A stretch of 40,591 nucleotides of DNA, from the NCBI GenBank assembly GCA_902776945.1, contig CACYSH010000006.1:1-40591 (forward strand). Reading direction: 5' to 3'. The notes below the pieces were generated by a model, which saw only the letters and a program-made list of their open reading frames with translations, did not search any database and was not told the origin of the DNA. The stretch comes from an uncultured Ruminococcus sp. Lineage in GTDB: Bacteria; Bacillota; Clostridia; Oscillospirales; Ruminococcaceae. Position numbers and translations under genes: made by a program. This document shows positions 33,587 to 40,591 of this stretch, piece after piece; the stretch's first letter is position 1; every line of letters starts with the position of its first letter.

Positions 33587-35269
33587 TTACTCCTCGGTTG
33601 CGGCAGCTCCGCCGTTTACCGCAGGCGCATCCTCGCCGATTATCCGCACATTCGGTACCGAACTTAACTCCTCGGTATCAAACTTAAACTCAAACTCATA
33701 TTTACCATTGATTACCTCGCCGGAATTATCGAACTGAATGCCGTCTATCTTCAGCGTATACGTCCTGTTCGGGTCGAAATCCATCGCGCCGTCAGTCCCC
33801 GCCTGGTCGAAAACCAGCGAAAAGTGCAGCTCGCCGTTTTCATCATAATAAATTCCGTCGGTTTTTAACATCGCGTCGGCGTTTACGCCCGAGTCAATGT
33901 CCTCTACGCTGTTATTGTCCACTATCAGCTTTGAAAGTTTGGTATCGTCAAATCTGAATCCCGAGCCTTCCCGCGGAACGGCGACCACCTCAATTTCGAC
34001 CGCCGTATTTGCCGGATAGTAGTACGCATTGAAATAGAAGTCAATATCCTCAAATCCGCTGACCTTTTCCTCGCTCAGAATTTTTTCGATCGCGGCGCTG
34101 CCTTCATTGTTATTAAATATAATTTCCACCATTCTTTTCCGTGCAGGCGTGAGGTTTACCGTGATCTCCTGCTCATTCAGTTCCGCATTGTAGCTGATGC
34201 CCGTAACGGCGTAGGAGGGTATCGTTTCGTCCTCCGAGTCGTAATTCTCCCCGACGCTCTCGCCCAGAGCATTGAACCAAACATTCACAAGGGACGAGTT
34301 TCTGAGGTAAAGAATATTGTTCGACACATAGCCGTTAAGATCGCGGTTAAGCTGCCCGTCACTGCGGTAAGCATTTGTAAATTTTTGGTCGTTATAGATA
34401 AAAGTGCCGTCGCCAACCACAACGTAAACATCGCCGTAATCGGGGAGCCGCGTCTTTTGCGCGATAAACAGCCCGTATTCGCCATTCTTGAGCTGCGGCT
34501 CGGTGCCTTCGGGAACTACTTGCAGGAGCGTTTCCTCGCGCATATCCTCAAAACGCAGAGTGTTCTGTGCGCAGTTGTAATTGCAGGTGCCGATAAAGCT
34601 GCCTATCGTATACTTTATGCAGTTCTTTGTCGTGCCGTCAGACAGCGTTACCGTGACCGGCACCGCATTGTCTACCATGCCGGTAACAATTTCGTCGGCT
34701 GCGGCGAGATATTCGGCAAACGACGCGGGCGTGCCGTTTTCGCTCTCCGTTACGTTGGGGAACGTCTGCGGCAGGTCAGCTTCGGAATCGGAAACGGCGT
34801 TCGGGTCGATAGTCACGCCGTAAGCCAGCAGCGTTTCTGCCGAATCGGTCGGCTCCTCCTCCGCTATGTCTTCGTCGTCTTCGGTAGTAAATTCAGCCGT
34901 TTCGCCGCCGTAAGGCTGCTCCGCAGCATCGCCTACGGGAGTTTCAGCCGCTTTGGAAACCGCCGCAGGAAACGGCTTGTCCGTCTGTATCGAGCTGCCG
35001 TTGGTCAGAACCGCCAGCCCGCTGCAAATCACCAGCGCGGCGCAGGCTGCCGCGATCATGCCGCCCTTTCGGCTGCGTACCTCGTTTATCTGAGCGCCCT
35101 TGCTCATAGTGATCGTATTCTTTTTTTCCTTATCTATATAACGTCCGTTGTTGTCTGCGTAAAGAGCGGCGGAGTTTTCTCTGTCTCTTTCTGCCGCTTC
35201 AAGCACGTTGTTCAGTATACGCTGTTTTGTCTCTAATCTATACATTTTAACCGCTTCTGAAATACGCAT
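33587..35269 (-). CDS. Membrane anti-sigma factor-like protein with large extracellular domain
   Basis: The 560-residue protein has a short cytoplasmic helical part (about 1-68; MRISEAVKMYRLE...). One transmembrane helix spans about 70-90, and a long extracellular region of Glu/Asp-rich linker plus beta-rich domains follows. It overlaps the ECF sigma gene by 23 bases, the usual arrangement for an anti-sigma factor that holds its sigma factor at the membrane. It lacks the zinc-type H-x3-C-x2-C motif, so it belongs to another anti-sigma class common in Ruminococcaceae; that class is inferred from position and topology. AAGGAGG lies before the ATG. The extracellular ligand is unknown. Confidence 0.75.
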   Translation of the reverse strand: MRISEAVKMYRLETKQRILNNVLEAAERDRENSAALYADNNGRYIDKEKKNTITMSKGAQINEVRSRKGGMIAAACAALVICSGLAVLTNGSSIQTDKPFPAAVSKAAETPVGDAAEQPYGGETAEFTTEDDEDIAEEEPTDSAETLLAYGVTIDPNAVSDSEADLPQTFPNVTESENGTPASFAEYLAAADEIVTGMVDNAVPVTVTLSDGTTKNCIKYTIGSFIGTCNYNCAQNTLRFEDMREETLLQVVPEGTEPQLKNGEYGLFIAQKTRLPDYGDVYVVVGDGTFIYNDQKFTNAYRSDGQLNRDLNGYVSNNILYLRNSSLVNVWFNALGESVGENYDSEDETIPSYAVTGISYNAELNEQEITVNLTPARKRMVEIIFNNNEGSAAIEKILSEEKVSGFEDIDFYFNAYYYPANTAVEIEVVAVPREGSGFRFDDTKLSKLIVDNNSVEDIDSGVNADAMLKTDGIYYDENGELHFSLVFDQAGTDGAMDFDPNRTYTLKIDGIQFDNSGEVINGKYEFEFKFDTEELSSVPNVRIIGEDAPAVNGGAAATEE

Positions 35270-35777
35270 ATTTTCCGCCCTCCTTCATTTCTTTTTTTAG
35301 TTTTTTAAGAGTTCTGTAAAGCCTGTTTTTGACGGTCATCTCGGCGATGCCAAGCGTTTTGGCGGTCTCTTTTAAAGTAAGGTCATAGCCAAAGTGCAGC
35401 AGAAATATCCTGAATGTCGTTTCGTCCGCCGCTTTAAGCGCCGCCATGATCTCTTCGTATATAAAGCCGTCTTTTCGTTCAAGCTCTTTCAGCGCGTTTT
35501 CGTCGATCATTTCCGCCGCCTTGTCAATACTTTCCATTTCAATGTGCGACCTGTAATGATCTGCCAGCCGATGTTTTACCATTCTCAGCAGATAATGCTT
35601 CGGGTCAAAAACCTTTGTTCCCTCCTGCATTTTCTTATAAAATGCAAGATAGACGCTTTGAAGAATATCCTCCGCAGTCTCATGCGTATCCGCTTTCAGC
35701 AGCAGATATTTATAGAGATAGTCGTAAGTATTGTTATATATCTTTTCAAATTGTTCTGCCGTTTCAGCGCCGTTCAT
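35247..35777 (-). CDS. ECF RNA polymerase sigma factor
   Basis: The 176-residue protein has region 2 at about 5-75 (E-D-I-L-Q-S-V-Y-L-A-F segment, then Y-L-L-R-M-V). Region 4 lies at about 110-165, with the helix-turn-helix T-L-K-E-T-A-K-T-L-G-I-x-x-x-T-V-K-N-R-L-Y. The two-region layout without region 3 is that of an extracytoplasmic-function sigma factor. The ATG at 35777 is preferred over a GTG at 35798, because the AGGGGG upstream can act as ribosome binding site only for the ATG. A TGAAAC-N17-CGTCTA promoter just upstream predicts autoregulation. The downstream overlapping gene is its likely anti-sigma factor. Confidence 0.92.
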   Translation of the reverse strand: MNGAETAEQFEKIYNNTYDYLYKYLLLKADTHETAEDILQSVYLAFYKKMQEGTKVFDPKHYLLRMVKHRLADHYRSHIEMESIDKAAEMIDENALKELERKDGFIYEEIMAALKAADETTFRIFLLHFGYDLTLKETAKTLGIAEMTVKNRLYRTLKKLKKEMKEGGKYAYFRSG

Positions 35778-35803
35778 GACCTCATCGCCCCCTTTCACTA
35801 TAA

Positions 35804-35832
35804 TAGACGTTTATAAACCGAAAAAAGTTTCA
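35804..35832 (-). promoter_or_regulatory. ECF-type autoregulatory promoter of the sigma/anti-sigma operon
   Basis: On the minus strand TGAAAC (35832-35827) and CGTCTA (35809-35804) are separated by 17 bases, close to the sequences used by Bacillus ECF sigma factors M, X and W. The predicted start, near 35797, is about 20 bases before the ATG. Confidence 0.75.
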
Positions 35833-35864
35833 CTACGAAAAAATTTTTTAGAAAACCGCAAACC

Positions 35865-35885
35865 AAAAGTCTTAGGAAAGGGGTG
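35865..35885 (+). repeat. Repeat R1, truncated copy D
   Basis: AAAAGTCTTAGGAAAGGGG repeats the head of R1 and is preceded, as at 19338, by GCAAACC. R2 copy 2 follows about 115 bases to the right, giving the same R1-R2 order as the other composite copies. Confidence 0.65.
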
Positions 35886-36000
35886 GCTGCATTATACTAT
35901 TTAATTTAATGCCAGCAAGCTCGTGCAAAGGGTCTTCACCCGGAAAAGCTGGCGGCATTCGCAAACTAACTGTAAAAAGAAAATTGTTAAGTTCAAAATT

Positions 36001-36089
36001 AAAATCGGCAATTTAAAGAAAGACTAACAAAAACAAGCAAATCGACAGAATCAGCAGAACGTGGCGGAAACAAGTAAATTGCCGATTTT
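36001..36089 (+). repeat. MITE-like repeat R2, copy 2 (89 bp, inverted termini)
   Basis: AAAATCGGCAATTT (36001-36014) and its exact complement (36076-36089) bound the segment. Length and termini equal those of 27873-27961. It lies in the 35778-36460 gap, which otherwise contains repeats and a terminator but no gene. Confidence 0.75.
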
Positions 36090-36149
36090 CGCAAAAAGAT
36101 TGCGCGAATGTCAGAAAATCGCGGCATTAGGAAAAATCGTACCAACCAG

Positions 36150-36350
36150 CGGCGGGAGCAAGCCCACGCCCTACAATTATGTTTTGCGCGGGGGTCATAT
36201 ATTGCGTAGGGACGCTCCTGCGTGAGCGCCCGCGTATATATCCAATTTGTTCAGACGGAGCGGGCACACACATAGGTGCGCCCCTACATCACGCCACAAT
36301 GCGATGTTTCGTGTAAAACGGGCGGGAGGCGAACCTGTCCCCGCCCTACA
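36150..36350. repeat. Cluster of GTAGGGGC/GCCCCTAC-type hairpin repeats
   Basis: The cluster contains CACGCCCTACAATT, GTAGGGACGCTCCTGCGTGA with GCGCCCG (a hairpin), AGGTGCGCCCCTACATCA and CCCCGCCCTACAAG. The wording is nearly that of 14285-14420. Confidence 0.6.
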
Positions 36351-36363
36351 AGCTCATTTATAG

Positions 36364-36406
36364 CAAAAAACAAACAGACCCCCTCGCCTTTTACAGCGAG
36401 AGGGTC
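36364..36406 (-). terminator. Terminator of the surface protein gene
   Basis: On the minus strand GACCCTCTCGC (36406-36396) pairs with GCGAGGGGGTC (36387-36377), allowing a G-U pair, and is followed by TGTTTGTTTTTT. It lies about 55 bases past the stop at 36461. Confidence 0.85.
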
Positions 36407-36460
36407 TTTATCTTACCCGTTATTCACGGGCTTGATTGTTTGTCAGACTCGGAAGGCTCA

Positions 36461-39400
36461 TTACTGATCCTTGTCCTCGTTATCCTTTTTTCTGCGCACC
36501 AGAGTAAGTGCAAGAAGCGCTACGGTCACTGCCGCGCCTGCGCCAACGCCCGTTGCGGGGTTGCCGGAGGTATCTCCGCCGGTGCTGCCGCCGTTGTTCG
36601 AGCCATTGTCGCCGCCGTTGCCATTGCCGCCGCTGCCGTTTCCGCCGTCACCGTTGCCGCTGCCGCCGTTTCCACTGTCGCCGCTGCCGCCATTGCTGCC
36701 GTCGCCGCTGCCGTTTCCGCCGCTGCCGTTTCCGCCGCTGCCGCCGTCACCGCCGCCGGAAATTCCGTCGCCGTTTCCGCCGCCGCCGGGTAAACCGCTG
36801 CCGGGTGTGCCGCTGTCGTTTCCGCCGCTGCCGCCGTCGCCGTCTCCGCCGTTTACTTCAACGTCGTGAACAGTAAGGGTGTACTTTCCGTCAAAGGATA
36901 CATAACCGTCATTGTCGTTTGCTTCGGTAGAATCAACGGTTACGACCTTGCCGTCGCTTATCTTGAACTTAAATTCCGATGTCAGAACCTTGTACGACTT
37001 GCCGGAATCCGAATCCTCGATGTTTTCCTTTCCGTCGGCAGGCTTTTCAACCAGCTTGTATTCGCCGTCTTCAAGTATCATCTCGTAAACCTCGCCGGAT
37101 TTGCTCGTCCAGGTAAAGAGTACGTTTCCGTCCTTGTCCTGGATCTCGATCACCGCTCCGTTTACTTCGTTCTCTCCGGTTATGTCGGTCTTGTTGATTA
37201 TCACAAGATTCTTAGCGTCCGCGTCGCAAACCTTGATAGATGTGCCGTTTCCGATGTACTTTCCGCCGGTAGTATCTATCTGGATCTTGCTTACGATGAG
37301 CTTGTTCTTGATCTCGAACTCAAACTCGGAGTCAAGCACTTCGTAATACCTGCCGTCCGTTACGGACTTGAAGTAGGTGCCGTTCTCCTTCAGCTTATAC
37401 TTGGCACTGTCGGTCAGACCGCGAACGTTCATGCTTCTGCCGTTCGAGATCCACGAAATGCCTGTCTGCTTGCCGTTTTCGTCCATTACCTTTGTGAATG
37501 CTGCGTCTGCCGTTACCTTAGACCAGTCGATCTCCTCGTTGGTGAGGGTGAGCGAAGCGCCCATGATCTCATGATCGCCGGTGATGTCATGCTTTGTGAT
37601 AGAGATTCCGGTAGGTCTTCCGGGAATGTCTTCGGTAGTCTTCCTTATATCCTTTACGGTAATAACATTATCCTCGCTGGTGTAGCCCGTGCGGTCAGCG
37701 TTTACGATCTGCTCCGCATTGGCGATAGCGCCGTCTGCAATGTCAAACTTGAATACGGAAGTAAGTACCTTGTAGGTAAAGCCGTCCTGCGCGGTAAATT
37801 CGTCGCCGGTCTCTCTCAGTACAAAGCCCTGCGCGTCGGTAATTCCCTTTACGGTGAAAGGTTCGTCGCCGGATTTCCAGCTTATACCGATCGCTATGTT
37901 GTCCTTGATCACGATCTGGAAATTATAGCCTGTCTCTTCGGTCTTCTCTATAATATCTGCCCAGTCGATGTTCTCGTTTATCAGCTCAAGAGTAGCGCCC
38001 TTGATCTCCGTAATGCCCGTTACATCGGTCTTTCTGATCGAAATTTCGTAGGTATCGGGTTCGGAGGGTCCGGGTATCTCTGCGTCGCTGACAAGAATGG
38101 TGTTGTTTTCGGTAAGAGCAATGCTGCCCTCGTCGTCCGCGTTCTTTACTCCCGTGCTGCTGATTATCTTGCCTTCCTCGGTAGTAAATACGAACTCGGA
38201 ATCAACAACGGTGTATTCGTTGCCGTCGCCGCCTACGATGATACCGCTTTCGCCGGTCTCTTTAAGCGTGTAGGTGCCGTTGGGAAGATTTCTGATCTTC
38301 GCTGCCACATTGCCGGATACCCAGGTAATGCCGATAACATTGTCCTCGTCGTCGGTAACGTAGGCAACAGCCGTCAGTTCATCTTCGTTCTCGATGTCTA
38401 TTCTGCTCCAGTCGATTCCGCTGCAAGTAAGCGTCAGGGTCGCGCCCGAAAGCTCGTCCTCGCCGTTTACAGCCTTCTTGGAAACAGTAATGTCGGTACG
38501 CTTCGAATAAGTGGGAATACTGTTCTTTGCGTCGGTCACAACGATATTGGTATCATCAGTAGCCTCGATATTGCCGCCGTCAGTATTCTGAACTCTTTCG
38601 CTATTGGTGATCTTGCCGTTTTCAACGTCAAATATGAACGCCGCCTCGACAATGGTGTAGTTGCTGCCGTCAGAGCCAAAGATTACAATGTTTTCGCCGG
38701 ACTCTATATCAAAGCCCTCCGGAAGCTCATCTATCTTAGCCTCGATAACAGCATATTTATCGCCGTCGTCGCTGACGATTACAATGCCTTCACCTGTCTC
38801 CTTAAGCGTATAAGTTCCGTTCGGAAGTCCCTTGATCTCAGCAGGGCTGCTGCCGGATACCCATGTCTTACCGATAACGCTGCCGCTATCGTCGGTCACG
38901 TCGGTCGCAGTTACATTTTTCACGCTCACGCCTGACCAGTCAACAATGGGATTGGTAATGGTAAGGATAGCTCCGCCAAGCTCGTAAGTATCATCAGCAA
39001 TGGATCTCTTGGAGATCGAAATATCGCTGGTGGTCTCGGTGATCTTCTGCGCGTCGCTTACGCGGATATGGTTAATATCGGTAACGTCGATCGTGCCGTT
39101 GTCTTCCTCGACCTTCTTACTGTCGGTGATCTGTCCGTCCTCAACGGTGAACTCAAATACGGAGGTGATGACCTCGTACTCGTTGCCGTCGCTGTCGGTA
39201 ATGCTGCCATTCTCGCCGGATTCCTTAAGCTCATATGTGCCGTTGGGAAGTCCCGTGATGTCGGCTGCGTCGCCGCCGGATACCCATTTCTTACCGATAA
39301 CCTTGCCGTTATCGTCGGTTACGTCTGTCGAGGTGACATTCTTGATAACTACGTTTGTCCAGTCAACCTCTTTGTTTGTAAGGGTAAGCGTTGCGCCTGT

Positions 39401-40003
39401 CAGCTCTTCTTCGGTAGTAACGCCCTTCTTGGAGATAGTAACATCGGTGGTGATCTCCTTCTTCTGTGCGTCGCTTACGCGGATATGAGTTTCGTCGGTA
39501 ACGTCAATGCTGCTGCCGTTCTCGTCTTCAACTCTTGTGCTTTCGGTGATAACGCCGTCCTTAACGGTGAATGTGAATACGGAGGTGATGACCTCATACT
39601 CGTTGCCTTCGCTGTCGGTAACAGTGCCGTTGTCGCCGGTCTCCACAAGCTGGTAGTTTCCGTCGGGAAGTCCCGTGAAGTCCGCCGCGTCGCCGCCTGA
39701 TACCCATGTCTTGCCAATGATCCTGTTCTGGTTGTTGGTCACGTCTGTCGCATTGACATTTGTGATCGTTACCTTAGTCCAGTCAACATAGCCTGTAAGC
39801 GTGAGGGTCGCGCCTGTAAGCTCTTCCTCGCCCGTTACGCCCTTCTTGCTGATGTAAACGGTGCTGGTTTCGGGTGCGGGTGCTTCCTTGTCGCCTACTA
39901 CGATAGTGTTTTCGTCAGCCGCCTTGATAGAACCGTTATCATCGGAAACAGCCTTGCTTTCTTCAAGCACTATCGAGCCGTTCTTTACGGTAAAGGTAAA
40001 CAT
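36461..40003 (-). CDS. Sortase-anchored surface protein with Cna-B-like repeats (partial, N-terminus lost at a join)
   Basis: In the continuous frame 36461-40555 the credible part is residues 185-1364. Seven Cna-B/SpaA-like units of about 120-150 residues follow one another, starting near I235. Each opens with I-S-K-K-x-x-x, then E-L-x-G-A-T-L-T-L, and ends with a G-L-P-N-G-T-Y-x-L-x-E-[TS] segment. The lysine and glutamate fit intramolecular isopeptide bonds. A Gly/Asn/Ser-rich stalk runs from about 1235 to 1330. The C-terminus has N1332-P-A-T-G, a hydrophobic helix and R-R-K-K, a sortase signal with N in place of L. It should be wall-linked, acting as adhesin or pilin-like protein. The true start and signal peptide are absent. 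Confidence 0.85.
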   Translation of the reverse strand: MFTFTVKNGSIVLEESKAVSDDNGSIKAADENTIVVGDKEAPAPETSTVYISKKGVTGEEELTGATLTLTGYVDWTKVTITNVNATDVTNNQNRIIGKTWVSGGDAADFTGLPDGNYQLVETGDNGTVTDSEGNEYEVITSVFTFTVKDGVITESTRVEDENGSSIDVTDETHIRVSDAQKKEITTDVTISKKGVTTEEELTGATLTLTNKEVDWTNVVIKNVTSTDVTDDNGKVIGKKWVSGGDAADITGLPNGTYELKESGENGSITDSDGNEYEVITSVFEFTVEDGQITDSKKVEEDNGTIDVTDINHIRVSDAQKITETTSDISISKRSIADDTYELGGAILTITNPIVDWSGVSVKNVTATDVTDDSGSVIGKTWVSGSSPAEIKGLPNGTYTLKETGEGIVIVSDDGDKYAVIEAKIDELPEGFDIESGENIVIFGSDGSNYTIVEAAFIFDVENGKITNSERVQNTDGGNIEATDDTNIVVTDAKNSIPTYSKRTDITVSKKAVNGEDELSGATLTLTCSGIDWSRIDIENEDELTAVAYVTDDEDNVIGITWVSGNVAAKIRNLPNGTYTLKETGESGIIVGGDGNEYTVVDSEFVFTTEEGKIISSTGVKNADDEGSIALTENNTILVSDAEIPGPSEPDTYEISIRKTDVTGITEIKGATLELINENIDWADIIEKTEETGYNFQIVIKDNIAIGISWKSGDEPFTVKGITDAQGFVLRETGDEFTAQDGFTYKVLTSVFKFDIADGAIANAEQIVNADRTGYTSEDNVITVKDIRKTTEDIPGRPTGISITKHDITGDHEIMGASLTLTNEEIDWSKVTADAAFTKVMDENGKQTGISWISNGRSMNVRGLTDSAKYKLKENGTYFKSVTDGRYYEVLDSEFEFEIKNKLIVSKIQIDTTGGKYIGNGTSIKVCDADAKNLVIINKTDITGENEVNGAVIEIQDKDGNVLFTWTSKSGEVYEMILEDGEYKLVEKPADGKENIEDSDSGKSYKVLTSEFKFKISDGKVVTVDSTEANDNDGYVSFDGKYTLTVHDVEVNGGDGDGGSGGNDSGTPGSGLPGGGGNGDGISGGGDGGSGGNGSGGNGSGDGSNGGSGDSGNGGSGNGDGGNGSGGNGNGGDNGSNNGGSTGGDTSGNPATGVGAGAAVTVALLALTLVRRKKDNEDKDQ

Positions 40004-40555
40004 CAGAGGCGTGCTGTCCTGATATCCGTTCTGATTAATGAACCGGTGCTGGTTTCGCTTAAAGTCAAGGGTGTAGATGAAACTGGTCACAGGCACATAG
40101 GTCTTGCTCACGATAGTGTCGGTTATGGAGTCGCGCTCATATTTATAGTAACCCACTTTGTAGCGATTGTTCAGAAACACCTGTGTCCCCGCAAGTCTGG
40201 AATGTGCATCGCTTAGATTCACCGGAATCGATTTGTAGTCCACACGGGTGTCTCCACCTTGCACCTCGGCAGGTCGGGTGATGTAGCGGTCGTCGGTGAT
40301 TCCTCCGTTCTCCTTGTTCAGCAGATTGTAGTTTAGAAACACACCCTGAAATTCATATCGGTCGCCTATATGTGACCCGAAGAGTTTCCACGAAAAGTCC
40401 TTGTCGGCCTGCGCGTCATACGAGCCTTTCGAGTAAATATAATCGATAGCTCCTCCCACCTGAGATTTACGGTCGATATTACCGGAGAATAGCGCAGATG
40501 TTCGGTCTTGCGTCGCTTGCTGGCCGCCACCGGTGGTGTAACTCACTATGGTCAT
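40004..40555 (-). other. Foreign porin-like coding fragment joined in frame (probable chimera)
   Basis: Residues 1-184 of the continuous frame do not resemble the rest. They read as amphipathic beta-strands with alternating aromatic ends (GGAIDYIYSKG, WKLFGSHIGDRYEFQG, VPVTSFIYTLDF). From memory this matches the Bacteroidetes putative-porin family (outer-membrane barrel), in which T-S-F-I-Y-T-L-type strands occur. A Gram-positive surface protein could not use them and no signal peptide is present. Identity changes abruptly at about residue 184 (near 40004), in the middle of a Cna-B unit. The open frame probably survives by chance. Confidence 0.7.
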
Positions 40556-40591
40556 CGGTATGCGAGTGTTGAAGAACTGGTGGTCGTCAAT

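Noticed and set aside
36590..36860. CRISPR-like periodic sequence
   Set aside because: The period is 3-9 bases and encodes a Gly-rich protein stalk; there are no 23-40-base repeats with unique spacers.
36866..38935. Plus-strand open frame (689 codons) opposite the surface protein
   Set aside because: It is a mirror of the Cna-B repeats, with periodic composition and no credible start; the minus-strand product has repeats, stalk and sortase signal.

Overview
The window looks like a contig from a gut-type, Gram-positive Clostridia bacterium, probably Oscillospirales (Ruminococcus-like). The evidence is a complete Rnf operon, a GH5_1 endoglucanase anchored by an N-terminal membrane helix, a KtrAB-type potassium system, strong Firmicutes-style ribosome binding sites and sigma-A promoters, an ECF sigma/anti-sigma pair, and a sortase-anchored (NPATG) surface protein with Cna-B-like repeats. 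This placement is inference from gene content; no database search was possible.

Layout. 1-5991 is a visibly AT-rich defence module. It holds the C-terminal tail of a type I specificity subunit (HsdS), full-length HsdR, a YgjP-like zinc peptidase overlapping it by one base, and then a two-gene ATPase + TOPRIM-like (DUF3226-type) pair with its own strong promoter and terminator, reminiscent of PARIS/OLD-type systems. Base composition changes sharply near 6000. 6075-11660 encodes a 1861-residue transglutaminase-like/DUF4011/SF1 helicase/Vsr-like nuclease/DUF3320 protein, probably also defence-related. 12175-19252 holds mostly uncharacterised proteins with long Pro/Ala/Glu-rich linkers: a J-like tail-anchored protein, a protein with a 30-residue tandem duplication, a zinc-ribbon protein and an HTH/coiled-coil protein. 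A cyclophilin and a lipoprotein lie among them. 19467-21196 is a three-gene unit (small protein, membrane protein, lipoprotein) with a near-consensus promoter.

21383-26572 is the energy-conserving Rnf complex, order rnfC-D-G-E-A-X-B on the minus strand, where X is a small membrane-anchored protein translationally coupled to rnfB. DegV, the cellulase and a CxxCxxCC protein follow, all on the minus strand. 30664-31437 is an unusual intergenic region with about 17 same-strand 9-mers resembling DnaA boxes (YTTTCAACA), ahead of a perfect sigma-A promoter for ktrB-ktrA. 33587-35777 is an ECF sigma factor with a membrane anti-sigma partner and a textbook ECF autoregulatory promoter. 36461-40555 is a repeat-rich sortase-anchored surface protein.

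The first ~184 codons of that last frame resemble a Bacteroidetes outer-membrane porin and do not fit a Gram-positive surface protein, so the right end (about 40,004-40,591) is most likely a chimeric assembly join. The intergenic spaces carry at least three families of dispersed palindromic repeats, one a composite MITE-like element in four copies. No tRNA, rRNA, CRISPR array or transposase gene was seen.
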